Shown here piece after piece: positions 24,176 through 33,397 of a DNA stretch of 64,000 nucleotides. The position numbers and the translations under genes are program-made. This stretch comes from Gaiellasilicea sp963806955 (lineage in GTDB: Bacteria; Actinomycetota; Thermoleophilia; Gaiellales; Gaiellaceae): contig CAWDZG010000001.1 in assembly GCA_963806955.1 (NCBI GenBank), positions 806,001-870,000 of the forward strand, given 5' to 3'. How positions within the stretch are numbered: position 1 is the stretch's first letter; each line of letters opens with the position of its first letter. The notes under the pieces are model-generated. The model ran no database searches and was not told where the DNA came from. It saw nothing but the letters and a program-made list of their open reading frames with translations.

Positions 24176-25449
24176 CGCGCGTGCTCCACGAGCGTGGACT
24201 TGTACTCGCTCCGGCCGAGGCTCCCCCACGGCACCAGCTCGATGCTCGTCTGGACGACGAGCGCAGCCCGGAGGCGGTCGCGAATCGCCTCCGCGAGGGC
24301 CGGGTCGGCGGTCGCGTCCCGCGCCAGCTCGACGCTGACCGGCAGCGGCGGCTGCTGCTTCACGCCTGCCGCCTGCGGCCGGACGAGGATCTGGCCGCTC
24401 ACGCGCGGCGCGAACGCGCTGACGACGTCGCGCACGGCGCTCGGGAAGACGTTGACCCCGCGGACGATCAGCATGTCGTCGGTCCGACCCACGCACCGCA
24501 CGCGCGGGCCGGTGCGGCCGCACGCACACGTGCCCATGCGGACGTGGACGTGGTCGCGGGTGCGAAAGCGGAGCAGCGGCGCCGCCTGGTGACGCAGGTG
24601 GGTGAGCACGAGCTCGCCCGAGGCGCCGTCCTCGAGCGCCACGACCTCGCCCGTCTCCGGATCGATCAGCTCCGGGTGCACGAAGCCACGGGCGCCGAGG
24701 TGCATCCCGTCCTGCTCCTCGCACTCGCCCCAGAGCGAGATGCCGATGTCGCCGATCCCCATCGCCTCCGTCACGCGCGCGCCCCACCCCTCCTCGAGCC
24801 GCGCCCGGAACGCGGGCTCGCCGCCGCCGGGCTCGCCGGCCACGAGCACGCGTTCGACGCTCGAGCCGCGCAGGTCGTGGCTCTCGGCGAGATGGGCGGC
24901 GTAGGAGGGTGTGAGCACGGCGGCCTCCGGCTCGAGCCGCTCGATCGCCTGCACGAGCCGATCGCTGTTGCCGGTGCCGACCGGGATGTGGCAGAGCCCG
25001 ATCCGGTCGAAGGACGCGAGCGCGGCGCCGGCGACGAACGGCCCCGCGTTGTAGGTCGAGACGATCCGCTGGCCGGGCTCGATCCCGGATGCGGCGTAGC
25101 TCCGCGCCGAGCCGGTGACCCAGTCGTCGAGGTCGCGCGCCGTGAGCGGGATGTAGCTGGGCGTCCCCGTCGTCCCACTCGTGGAGTAGATCCGGACGAG
25201 CTCGGCCGGGCGCGCGCAGAGGTGGGAGCCGAAGGGAGTGGCGGGACCGACCGTTGCCCGCAGCTCGGCCTTCTCGGTCAACGGCAGCCCGCCGATGCCG
25301 GCGAGACCGTCGTCGGTGTCAGCGCCCGCCAGCTTCTCGCGGTAGAACGCCGAGTGCTCGAGGAGGTAGCCGAGCTGGGCGCGATAGCTCGCGTCGTCGA
25401 GCGCGAGCTGCTCCTCCCACGGGCGGGTCTCGGCCTCAGGCTCGAGCAT
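24172..25449 (-). CDS. PaaK-like phenylacetate-CoA ligase family enzyme
   Basis: 425 aa adenylate-forming CoA ligase: IYSTSGTTGTPSYIPLT is the ATP loop, EAMGIGDIG and GELVLTHLRHQAAPLLRFRT fit the acyl-adenylate core, and CVGRTDDMLIVRGVNVFPSA is the PaaK hinge. It would activate a carboxylic acid to its CoA thioester. Four Cys (CACGRTGPRVRC, plus GECEEQ nearby) are PaaK-like. The start overlaps the citryl-lyase-like gene by 14 bases, and its stop overlaps the MetE-like start. Confidence 0.9.
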   Translation of the reverse strand: MLEPEAETRPWEEQLALDDASYRAQLGYLLEHSAFYREKLAGADTDDGLAGIGGLPLTEKAELRATVGPATPFGSHLCARPAELVRIYSTSGTTGTPSYIPLTARDLDDWVTGSARSYAASGIEPGQRIVSTYNAGPFVAGAALASFDRIGLCHIPVGTGNSDRLVQAIERLEPEAAVLTPSYAAHLAESHDLRGSSVERVLVAGEPGGGEPAFRARLEEGWGARVTEAMGIGDIGISLWGECEEQDGMHLGARGFVHPELIDPETGEVVALEDGASGELVLTHLRHQAAPLLRFRTRDHVHVRMGTCACGRTGPRVRCVGRTDDMLIVRGVNVFPSAVRDVVSAFAPRVSGQILVRPQAAGVKQQPPLPVSVELARDATADPALAEAIRDRLRAALVVQTSIELVPWGSLGRSEYKSTLVEHAR

Positions 25450-26200
25450 CGGGGTCGTAGCGGATCGCGTCCTCTGCTCCGCGCGCGAGCAGGAGCCCGA
25501 GCGGGCGCTCCTGCTCTTCGGCCAGGTGCGCGAGCAGGCCGGCCGTGCGAGCCAGCAACGGCACCGCCTTCACGGTCAGGGTGGGAAACCCGAGGTCGAG
25601 CAGCACGGCCGCGATCGGCATCGAGACGTTCATCGTCAGCGGCTTGCCCCAGGCCTCGGCGACCGCGTCGCGGAGCCCCTGCGCGAAGTCGACGTGCGGC
25701 CCGGAGACGCCGCGCTCGTCCGCGAGCTCGATGATCCGCTCCGCTCGCGGATCGAGCGGCCGGTGCACGGGGTGGCCGAAGCCGGGGACGCGACGGCCGG
25801 AGACGCGCAGCTCGCGGGCCACCTCACGCGGCTCGCGGCTCGCGAGGACCGCGTCGGAGAGCAGCACCGCACACGCCTCCGCCGTGCCGAGCAGCACGGG
25901 CCCGGCACCGAGGATCCCCGCCGCGACCGCCCCCTGCAGCGAGCCCGGGTCGGCCGCGAGCGTCATCCGGGCGGCGACGTTGGTGGGCATCATCCCGTGC
26001 TCGGCGATCGCGACCAGGAGCAGGTCGAGGAAGTAGCGCTGCTCCTCGGTCGGCTCGTCACCCGTGAGCAGCAGGTGGAAGTACTCCGTGAAGCTGAGCC
26101 GGCCCATCAGGTCGCCGGTCAGGTCACGCCCGCGCACCTCCACCCGGTCGGGGTACGCCTGGCCGATCCCGCTGACGGCCCACGGGCCGGCGTCAGCCAC
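25436..26200 (-). CDS. Citryl-CoA lyase / citrate-synthase-fold enzyme
   Basis: 254 aa, the short citrate-synthase fold. RVPGFGHPVHRPLDPRAERI carries the catalytic His, and a downstream motif (NVSMPIAAVLLDLGFP) replaces the usual small-domain Asp segment. Full citrate synthases are about 370-430 aa; this length fits citryl-CoA lyase-like enzymes, which cleave or form C-C bonds in acyl-CoAs. The GTG start at 26200 overlaps the GST stop. Confidence 0.82.
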   Translation of the reverse strand: MADAGPWAVSGIGQAYPDRVEVRGRDLTGDLMGRLSFTEYFHLLLTGDEPTEEQRYFLDLLLVAIAEHGMMPTNVAARMTLAADPGSLQGAVAAGILGAGPVLLGTAEACAVLLSDAVLASREPREVARELRVSGRRVPGFGHPVHRPLDPRAERIIELADERGVSGPHVDFAQGLRDAVAEAWGKPLTMNVSMPIAAVLLDLGFPTLTVKAVPLLARTAGLLAHLAEEQERPLGLLLARGAEDAIRYDPDARA

Positions 26201-26885
26201 TCTGCGACTTCACGTACTCGACGTACCCGCGCACGTCGGCCACCGGCTCCGAGTAGGCCTCGCCGAGCGTCGACTCGATTCGCTCCATGTACTCCTCGGC
26301 CCAGGCCGGGAAGTCGTAGTCGATCGCACGGAGGAACTCGAGTGTCGCGGCGAAGCGGATGTCCGCGATCGAGGGGCTTTCGCCGCCGATGAACGGCGTG
26401 TCGGCGAGGAAGAACGAGCGGTAGACCTCGAGGGGCTGCGCCAGTGCCGCCTCGGCGTCCTTCGCCGCCTTCGCCTTCGCCTCGTCGTCGGCGTCGGAGG
26501 TGGCGACCTCACCCGGGTACTGCCCGAACTGGAGCGTCGGGTAGGTCGCCCGCGCGAGGAGCGGGTAGAGCGTGCCCGTGAGGTAGAACATCGCGCTGTC
26601 GATCATCGCCCGCGCGCCCGGCTCCGTCGGGTAGAAGCGGTCGAGGCCGTGCTTGTTGGCGAGGTACTGCATGATCGCGCAGCTCTCCCAGAGCGAGCCG
26701 TGCGGCAGCCCCTCCTCCTCGAGCAGCGGCGTCAGGTCGGCCGGGTCCTTGGCGAGGAACTCCGGCGTGCTCTTCTTGCCCCAGACGTCCTCCTCGGCGA
26801 AGTCGAGCCCGGCGGCCCGGACGAAGATCCGGACGGTCAGGTTGTTCACGCTCGGCTTGAGGATGCTCAGCGTGTTCGTGGCCAC
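26193..26885 (-). CDS. Glutathione S-transferase family protein
   Basis: 230 aa. Thioredoxin-fold N-domain (LSILKPSVNNLTVRIFVRAA, then LLEEEGLPHGSLWESCAIMQ) with Ser/Glu in the usual glutathione-binding SxAI-type position, and an all-helical C-domain (FIGGESPSIADIRFAATLEF). AGGAGGAG precedes the GTG start. Most actinobacteria make mycothiol instead of glutathione, so the natural thiol is uncertain. It sits in an operon of catabolic-looking genes. Confidence 0.88.
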   Translation of the reverse strand: MATNTLSILKPSVNNLTVRIFVRAAGLDFAEEDVWGKKSTPEFLAKDPADLTPLLEEEGLPHGSLWESCAIMQYLANKHGLDRFYPTEPGARAMIDSAMFYLTGTLYPLLARATYPTLQFGQYPGEVATSDADDEAKAKAAKDAEAALAQPLEVYRSFFLADTPFIGGESPSIADIRFAATLEFLRAIDYDFPAWAEEYMERIESTLGEAYSEPVADVRGYVEYVKSQSG

Positions 26886-26894
26886 GTTCTCCTC

Positions 26895-27479
26895 CTAGCG
26901 GTAGGGGTGTTGCGGCGCCCGGTCGTCGGAGAGCGATTCCTGCGTCCGGGCGACGATCAGCTCGATCGCGTCCGCGAGGTGCTCCTCGTCGATGTTGTGG
27001 TCGCCGCGGTCGACGCGGAGCCGGTGGGCCTCGAGCAGCACCGCCGCGTGCGTGACGCCGACGGGCGGCTCGAAGCGGTACGAGGCGAGCTCGACCAGCA
27101 GGCCGAGCGGGTCCTCGAAGTAGATCGAGTCCATGAAGCCGCGGTCCTTGACGCCGCTGTGGCTGATCCCGCGCTCGTCGAGCCGCTCGACGGCCTGCCT
27201 GAACGTCGCCTGGGAGACCGAGAACGCGACGTGGTGCACGCAGCCCGGATCGGTCGGCGTCCGGGTCGGATCGGGCACGCGCTCCTCGTTCGTGAAGATC
27301 GTGATCAGGCGCCCGTCGCCCGGATCGAAGTAGAGGTGGCTCTCCGACGCGTTGTCGAGGTTCGGCTGCTCGAAGACGAACGGCATCCCGAGCACGCCCT
27401 CCCAGAAGCCGATCGACGTCTGCCGGTCGGCGCCGACGATCGTGATGTGGTGCACGCCCTGGCTCTGCAGCTTCCGCAT
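26895..27479 (-). CDS. VOC ring-cleavage-dioxygenase-like protein
   Basis: 194 aa with two VOC half-modules: GVHHITIVGADRQTSIGFWE, then VHHVAFSVSQATFRQAVERL and LLVELASYRFEPP; the two His and the Glu are placed as metal ligands. Similar proteins are annotated as ring-cleaving dioxygenases or glyoxalases. ATG 27479 is chosen because homology-like sequence begins there; no Shine-Dalgarno is seen, and an ORF extends to 27518. First gene of the five-gene operon. Confidence 0.8.
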   Translation of the reverse strand: MRKLQSQGVHHITIVGADRQTSIGFWEGVLGMPFVFEQPNLDNASESHLYFDPGDGRLITIFTNEERVPDPTRTPTDPGCVHHVAFSVSQATFRQAVERLDERGISHSGVKDRGFMDSIYFEDPLGLLVELASYRFEPPVGVTHAAVLLEAHRLRVDRGDHNIDEEHLADAIELIVARTQESLSDDRAPQHPYR

Positions 27480-27553
27480 GGATCGAGTCTCGCGCGGTCC
27501 GGGCATCACCGCAAGCACCGCCTCAGAGCCGACCGCGAAGGCCGGTGACGAAG

Positions 27554-28129
27554 CTAGCGGTGCTCTTGCGCTCCACCGCCTCGAACGGGCGGAGCCGAGC
27601 CGAGCTCGCGCTCGACCTCGTCCAGCCAGTCGAGGTGAGCCTGGATCAGCTTCCTGGCCAGTCCGTGGGTGAGCAAGAGGTACTTCCGGCGGTGCGGCAG
27701 CGTCTCGGCGACCGCCTCGGCGACGTCGAGCCGGGCCGACAGGTCGAGGGCGTCCGCGCGCATCGTCAACAAGCCCTCCAGCGCAGCGTCCTCACCGACG
27801 AGATCGGCCGCGACCAGCCGAATGATCGGCTCGCTGCCGAACTTCGGGAACGCGAGCGGCGTTCGCACCCAGTCGGCGAGCGCTGTCCTCGCCCGGGGAG
27901 TGAGCTCGTAGTGCGTGCGCTCGCGGGTCTTGCCCGGTTCCTTGCGGGACGTGAGGTAGCCGAGCCGCTCGAGCCGCTTCGGCTCCGCGTAGTACTGGCT
28001 CTCCGAGGCAGAGGCGTAGACACGGCCCTGACGGGCCATGCGGACGAGGTCGTGCGGGCCCGCGCCGCCCTCGCCCACGAGCACGAGGACGACGTAGGAG
28101 AGCGGAGTGAGGTCAGGGCTGGTTGACAA
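27554..28129 (-). CDS. PadR-family transcriptional regulator
   Basis: 191 aa. N-terminal winged helix (LTPLSYVVLVLVGEGGAGPH, SQYYAEPKRLERLGYLTSRK, THYELTPRARTALADWV) and the C-terminal dimerising helices of the Vir_act_alpha_C type. It apparently begins with TTG at 28129, inside the promoter of the divergent hydrolase, so binding to the repeats at 28131-28166 would control both genes. Confidence 0.85.
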   Translation of the reverse strand: MSTSPDLTPLSYVVLVLVGEGGAGPHDLVRMARQGRVYASASESQYYAEPKRLERLGYLTSRKEPGKTRERTHYELTPRARTALADWVRTPLAFPKFGSEPIIRLVAADLVGEDAALEGLLTMRADALDLSARLDVAEAVAETLPHRRKYLLLTHGLARKLIQAHLDWLDEVERELGSAPPVRGGGAQEHR

Positions 28130-28166
28130 AGCTCTTATTCGGAGTTATAAGCTCCTATTCAGAGTT
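28123..28166 (+). promoter_or_regulatory. Consensus sigma-70 promoter overlapped by two operator repeats
   Basis: TTGACA (28123-28128), exactly 17 bp, then TATAAG (28146-28151). Overlapping it are two copies of GCTCyTATTCrGAGTT at 28131-28146 and 28151-28166, 20 bp apart start to start. Each holds the dyad CTC-N7-GAG. It is the best promoter in the window and lies between a PadR gene and the hydrolase gene. Confidence 0.75.
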
Positions 28167-28184
28167 TACCGACGAAAGGAAGCA

Positions 28185-29408
28185 ATGGAAGACCAGCTGA
28201 ACATACGCAAGCTCGCCCGAGGAGCCGCCCTCGTGGCCGCCGCACTGGCGGTGGCCACGGGCTGCGCAGCCGCTGCCGCACCGGCAGGGAGCGCCGTCGC
28301 ACAGGCGGAGTGGGTGCTCGATCGGCTCAACCGGGGCGGGGTGACGCGGCCGGAGGTCGAGCAGCACTTCTCCCCAGCCTTCCTCCGGATGGTGATGCCG
28401 GCCGACGCGGTCGCGGGCGCGCTCAACGGCGCGCGCGCCGAGCGCGGGCCGTTCCGGTTCCGCCGGTACGCGCGTCCGACGACCGCCTCCGAGGCGATCG
28501 CGCTCGTCACCGGGCGACAGGAGCCCGGGGCGATCCGCGTGCGCGTCGCCCAGGGAAAGATCGAGGCCCTCGAGCTCACGGCACCGCCCCCCGATGTCTC
28601 ACGGGGTGGGAAGTTCACGGGGCGACACTCGGTCGGCGGCCGGAAGCTGATGCTCCGGTGCGTCGGGACCGGAGCACCGACGGTCCTCCTGGAGAGCACC
28701 CTGATCGAGGACACGTACGCCCTGCAGGGCTCGCTCGCCTCCGTCACTCGCGTCTGCGCCTACGACCGCGCGAACGTCCGCTGGGGGCAGAGCGACTCGG
28801 CACCGACGCCCCGCAGCGCCGTCGCGATCGCGGCGGACGTCCGCGGTCTGCTCCGCGCAGCGGGTGTTCCAGGCCCATACGTCCTTGTCGGGCACTCGAA
28901 CAACGGCATCTTCACGCAGGTCTTCGCGGCCACCTACCCGCAGCTCACGGCGGGCCTGGTGCTCGTCGACGCCGTTCCGGCGAGCTACTACGCCCGAGAC
29001 CTGGCGATCCTCAAGCGCCACCTCCCCCGCCGCGAGTACGACCGCACGCGCGCAGACCTGCTTCGTGTGCCGCCCGGGGTGGTCGATCCGCAGCGGCTCG
29101 ACATCGCACGGTCACAACGAGAACTCGGCGCGTTGCTCGCGCGGCGCCCCCTGAAGGCGATGCCGGTCTTCGTGCTCTCCCACGGCCGGGCGCCGGAGCC
29201 CGTTCCCGACCCACGGGCACAGCGGCTCGCCGTCGAGCGGGAGCAGCTCTGGCAGGAGCTGCAGCGCGAGCTCGCCGCGCTGGTTCCCGGCGCCCGGCAC
29301 GTGGTCGCGCGCGACAGCGGCCACGATCTCCCGAGCGAGCGGCCTCAGCTCGTCACGAAGGCGGTCCGAGCCGTCGTCGACGGCGTGCGGCGACCGGAGT
29401 CGTGGTGA
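28185..29408 (+). CDS. Exported alpha/beta hydrolase
   Basis: 407 aa. Hydrophobic export signal with a possible lipobox (AVATGC). Residues 45-130 form a small domain like those that precede hydrolases of this type (VLDRLNRGGVTRPEVEQHFS); then an alpha/beta hydrolase with nucleophile elbow VLVGHSNNGIF and catalytic His in ARDSGHDLPSERP. GAAAGGA precedes the ATG at 28185. It is expressed from a strong promoter that carries apparent PadR sites, so it is probably inducible. Substrate unknown. Confidence 0.85.
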   Translation: MEDQLNIRKLARGAALVAAALAVATGCAAAAAPAGSAVAQAEWVLDRLNRGGVTRPEVEQHFSPAFLRMVMPADAVAGALNGARAERGPFRFRRYARPTTASEAIALVTGRQEPGAIRVRVAQGKIEALELTAPPPDVSRGGKFTGRHSVGGRKLMLRCVGTGAPTVLLESTLIEDTYALQGSLASVTRVCAYDRANVRWGQSDSAPTPRSAVAIAADVRGLLRAAGVPGPYVLVGHSNNGIFTQVFAATYPQLTAGLVLVDAVPASYYARDLAILKRHLPRREYDRTRADLLRVPPGVVDPQRLDIARSQRELGALLARRPLKAMPVFVLSHGRAPEPVPDPRAQRLAVEREQLWQELQRELAALVPGARHVVARDSGHDLPSERPQLVTKAVRAVVDGVRRPESW

Positions 29409-29430
29409 GCCCGCGTTCGACTCGGCAGGC

Positions 29431-30932
29431 CTAGACGAGCTCGCGGGCGCGGGCGAGCAGCGCCGCCTCGGCGGCGGCCTCCCGCTGCCGCGCGCCGCCT
29501 CGCTCCAGCGCTCGTGCTCGGCGAGCGCGGCGTCGGCCTCCTCGAGCATCGCGTCCATCGCTGCCTCGGAGGACGAGCCGGACTGCTTGCGGGCGGCAGC
29601 GCACGCTGCCGGGTCGAGCGCGTCCCGCAGCGTCGCCTCGTCCAGTTCGACCGGCGTGCCGATCGCGGCCTCCGCTGCCGCGGCGAGCCGGGCCGGCGTC
29701 AGCGCGGACGGGGGCTCCCCCGCCTCGACGAGGTCGCGGACGGCGCGGCCGACGACCTTGTGGGCGCTGCGGTAGTCGACTGCCCCGCCGAGCGCGAGCA
29801 CGTCGGCGACGTCGGCGGCGGTGACGAAGCTCTCGCGCGCGACCTGCGCGAACCGCTCGGTTCGCAGCTCGATCCCCTCGAGCACCGAGGCGGTCAGCCG
29901 CGCGATCGCGACCGCCTCGTCGAGCGCCCGCGGGACGGTGCCGTTCAGGAGGTGGAAGTGGTCGGTGCGGGCCGAGCCCGTGTGCAGGGCGACGAGCGCC
30001 CCGGTCAGGTCGCCGGCCGCCTGGCCGGCCTGGGTGCGGATCGCGGCGAGCGCGTAGGGGTTCTTCTTCTGCGGCATCAGCGCAGAGGCGCGGCTGTGCG
30101 CGTCGTCGAGCTCGACGAGGCCGAACTCCTGGCTCGCGTAGATCTCGAAGTCCTGGCCGAGCTGGCTCTGGTGGGTCGCCGCGATCGCGAGCGCCGCGAG
30201 CAGCTCGAGGTAGACGTCCGCCTGCCAGGCCGCGTCCTTGGCGTGCTCGACGAGCCCGTCGCAGCCGAGCAGCTCGGCGAGCCGTGCCCGGTCGAGCGCC
30301 CAGCGCGAGCCGGCGCTCCCGCCCGCGCCGGCGACGCTCGCGCCGAGGCCCGCGTACGACGCGCGCATGCGCTCGCCGTCGCGGAGCGCCGGGTAGGCGT
30401 ACGCGAGCAGGAGGTGACCGACCGTCGTCGGCTGGGCCGGCTGGAGGTAGGTGTAGTCGGTCGCGAGGTCGGCCCTGGTCGCGCGGGCGTGGCGGGCGAG
30501 CGCGGCCGCCTGGCCGACGAGCGCGTCGTGCAGCTCGCGCGCCCCGGTGCGGGCCACGAGCCGGACGCCTACGCGGAAGGCCTCGCGCCGCGGCCGGCCG
30601 GCGCTCAGCCAGCCGGCGGCCGAGCGGCCGACGCGCCGCTCGAGCTCGGCCTCGCGGGCGTTGAAGGCGTCGCCGAGCGCGGGGTCCCAGGGGAACTCGT
30701 CGCCGGGGATCTCGTGCAGCTCGAGCAGCCCGCGCAGCAGCGCCTTCGCGTCGTCACCGGCGAGGTCGCCGCCCTCGACGAGCGCGACCGCGTGTGCCAG
30801 GTCGGCGAGCGAGAGCCCCCGCGCGAGCCGCGGCCCGTGCGCGCTCTCCGCCGCATAGGCAGCCGCGACAAGCTCGCCCGCAGCCCCGCCACGCAAGCGT
30901 CCTCCCCGCCCCAGCTCCTCCGTCCCGGACAT
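29431..30932 (-). CDS. Argininosuccinate-lyase-like enzyme, C-terminal frameshift
   Basis: About 500 codons of the fumarase/aspartase superfamily, nearest to ArgH: YTYLQPAQPTTVGHLLLAYA, GAGGSAGSRWALDR, and the signature SRASALMPQKKNPYALA. The frame shifts near 29490, after EHERWSEAA; the resumed frame gives REAAAEAALLARARELV and a stop at 29431. Other arg genes are absent nearby, so a specialised lyase is possible. The start has no Shine-Dalgarno; TCTAGT lies about 9 bases upstream (leaderless). Confidence 0.78.
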
Positions 30933-30940
30933 CGGGGAGA

Positions 30941-31001
30941 GACTAGAGCAGCGCCGCGCGCCGCCGTTCCGTTGACACCTGCGGCGCTCCGTGCTCTAGT
31001 C
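30941..31001. promoter_or_regulatory. Mirror-image divergent promoters (TGCTCTAGTC inverted repeat)
   Basis: GACTAGAGCA (30941-30950) and TGCTCTAGTC (30992-31001) form a perfect 10-bp inverted repeat. Each arm is an extended -10 box (TGC-TCTAGT). For the plus strand TTGACA at 30972-30977 stands 17 bp upstream. Both start codons (30932 and 31009) lie within about 10 bases of their -10 boxes, so both messages should be leaderless. Confidence 0.6.
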
Positions 31002-31008
31002 GAGCAAG

Positions 31009-31929
31009 TGCGCCGGACAGTCCTTCTCCTCGCGGCCGTCCTGCTCGCGCCCGCGACGGCCTCCGCCCGGCCCGCTGAGGACACCTTCTTCAACTCGGTG
31101 ATCCCGAGCCGCGTCGACCATCTGATCGGCTTCACGCCGACGACGTTCGCGATCCACCCGCCGAAGCAGCGCGTCGTGCCGATCACCGTCAGGGTCGGAG
31201 GCAAGCACGTACCGCTACACGTTCGGCAACGCCGCCGCCGTGGTCGGCCCGTCGGCGGACATCTACCTGCGGAACATGATCGCCGCGCGCGCCTACCCGA
31301 GCCCGCAGGGGATCTTCCTCGATCGCCGGCTCACGGCCGCCGAGGCCCGCCATGTGCAGGTGCGCCTCGACCTCGGCCGCGACGCCGACGTGCTCGTCGT
31401 GGCACGCGACCATCCCGCGTGCGCCGCGGGCGTGTCGCGCGCGGCCGCCGGGGATCGCCGCCGGGAAGATCCGGACCTGTGGCCGGGCCGGGCGGCGGCA
31501 CGATCGCGCTGCGCCGCGCCGGCACCGGCGTCGGACGGCTTCGTCGAGCCCCGCTTCGGCGCGGACTTCCGGCTCCCGAAGGGCGCGAAGGCCGCTTACG
31601 ACGGCGGCCTCGCCGAGGCCGCGGCGGGCAACCTCGCGATCGCTGCGGTGACGAGCTGGTCGCGCGCGCGTGCCTTCCAGGCGACGACGTGCGCCGTCCG
31701 GATCGGCGGCAAGGCGCCGACCGACGCGTCCGTGCGCGCGCTCTCGCACCCGGACGCCTACCCGATCTCGTTCGTGACGCTGAAGCAGCTCCGCGCAGTC
31801 GCGCCGATCGTCGCCGCCTTCCGGCAGTACCTCATCGGCCCCCGCGCCACGGCCTCCTTCCGCCAGCGGGGGATGCTCCTCGCCAAGGCGCCGTGGCCGA
31901 AGGTCGCGGGACCACAGGCCGGTCCGTGA
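31009..31929 (+). pseudogene. Exported hypothetical protein, frameshifted
   Basis: Signal peptide (VRRTVLLLAAVLLAPATASA) and about 290 more residues spread over at least two frame changes (near 31205, and in 31440-31540). Recognisable continuous parts are ADIYLRNMIAARAYPSPQGI and, at the C-terminus, AAYDGGLAEAAAGNLAIAAV, DAYPISFVTLKQL and FRQYLIGPRATASFRQRG. The order resembles a periplasmic binding protein end (PIS…T…L), but I do not assign a family. GTG start at 31009 follows a TTGACA-TCTAGT promoter. Confidence 0.55.
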
Positions 31930-31930
31930 G

Positions 31931-33263
31931 TCACCTCGGCCCGTCGGTGAGGCGCACGCCGGTTCGCGCAGCAACCACCACGGCCTTGATCCCGGCGCTC
32001 GTGACACGGGCGAACTCCTGATCGTCGAGCAGTGCAGCGTGCGTAGCCCCGCGGACCGTGCGGTGCACGTGGCTCGACGAAAGCAGCGCAAGCCTCTCCT
32101 GCGCCGCTGACCAGCCTGCCTGCTGCCCGAGCCCTGCGGTCAGGACGGCCAAGGGCTTGGAGCCGAGCGTCGTCAGTGCTCGAGCCTGCTTGAACGCGGT
32201 CGGGAGCTCCGCGAGCTCGTTGTGATCGGCTGTCAGCTCCCGAGGAGTCCCGAGACCGAAGATCCGGGAGATTCCCGCGCGCGCCATCGTCGGAAAGAGG
32301 GCCGAAACGCGCCGCCAAGTCGAGTAGAAGCCTGGATAGTCCGGCAACTCGAACTGGTACGGCGTCGACGAATCGACGAGCGCAACGCCGGCAACCTGGC
32401 TCGAGTACTCGTGTGCGTAGATGAGCGCGTAGGTGCCCCCGACCGAATGCCCGGCGAGCACGTAGGGGCCTGGCACTCGCGCGGCAGCGAGCAGCGCATC
32501 GAGGTCAGTCGGCGAGCTGGCGGCCATCTCGCCTGCCGGGCGCGGGGCCGCTCCGGCCGACGCCGGCACGGTCGAAGGCGCAGACGCGCGTCGTCGCTGC
32601 GACGTCTGGCTGAACCCGCGCCCAGCTCGAAGCGCGCTCTCCGAGCCCGTTGAACAGAATCACGGTCGGCGTACCGCGTCCGGAGCAGGTCAGGTAGAGC
32701 GAGTGGCCGTTCACCGCATAGACGTGTCCGGACGTCGGCGCGGAGCGCGGAGTCGTGGCTTCGGCCACGGTCTCGTACGCGCCCCCGACCGCGATCAGGG
32801 CGAGCAGTGCGAACGCGGGCAAGAGAAGCGCGCGCCGAGACCAGTTCCTCAGCGCGCGTCGGGCTGCACGCTCCATCCAGACGACCAGGGCGAGCAGCAG
32901 GGCCGGCCAGATCCAGCCGGTCAGGCCGAGCGCGCGGTCGCTCGGGCCGCTGAGCGCGATCGCGCCCCCGGCGACTCCGATCCAGAGGGCGGGATAGACC
33001 GCCCAGAGCTGGGGTTGCGTTGTCAGCCACGTCGAGAGGACGGCGAGCAGTGCGAAGCCGAACGCGAGCGAGAGCAACGCCAAACCGGTGATCGTGGACT
33101 CACTGCTACCGCCGAAGACGAGCACGTCGAGCACCGCGCCGGCACCGAGCCCGCCAGCGATCGACCCGAGGACGACCACGCCGATGTGATCGCGTGCGGG
33201 AAGAGTCTCGCCTGCGGGTGGAGCCTTGCCGTTCGGAGCCATGGTGCGGGGTGAGCGGTTCAT
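31931..33263 (-). pseudogene. Membrane-anchored alpha/beta hydrolase, frameshifted
   Basis: N-terminal part: four or five hydrophobic helices, then HSLYLTCSGRGTPTVILFNG and CAFDRAGVGRS. The frame shifts near 32550 and continues with VLAGHSVGGTYALIYAHEY (nucleophile elbow GHSVGG), VALVDSSTP and a catalytic-type His near the end. The domain matches the hydrolase at 28185 but with a multi-helix anchor. GGAGGAAG precedes the ATG at 33263. Restoring one base would give about 443 residues. Confidence 0.75.
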
Positions 33264-33397
33264 GAGGTCTTCCTCCAGGTGGGAAAGTCGAAGGTCGTGC
33301 CGCGTTGGCGGGCACGGCGCGGCGGAGGTCGCAGGGCCGCGTGGCGCTGCGCGTCCGCTCAGAGAGAAGGGGCGGTCAGATCAGATGCCAAAGGCGC

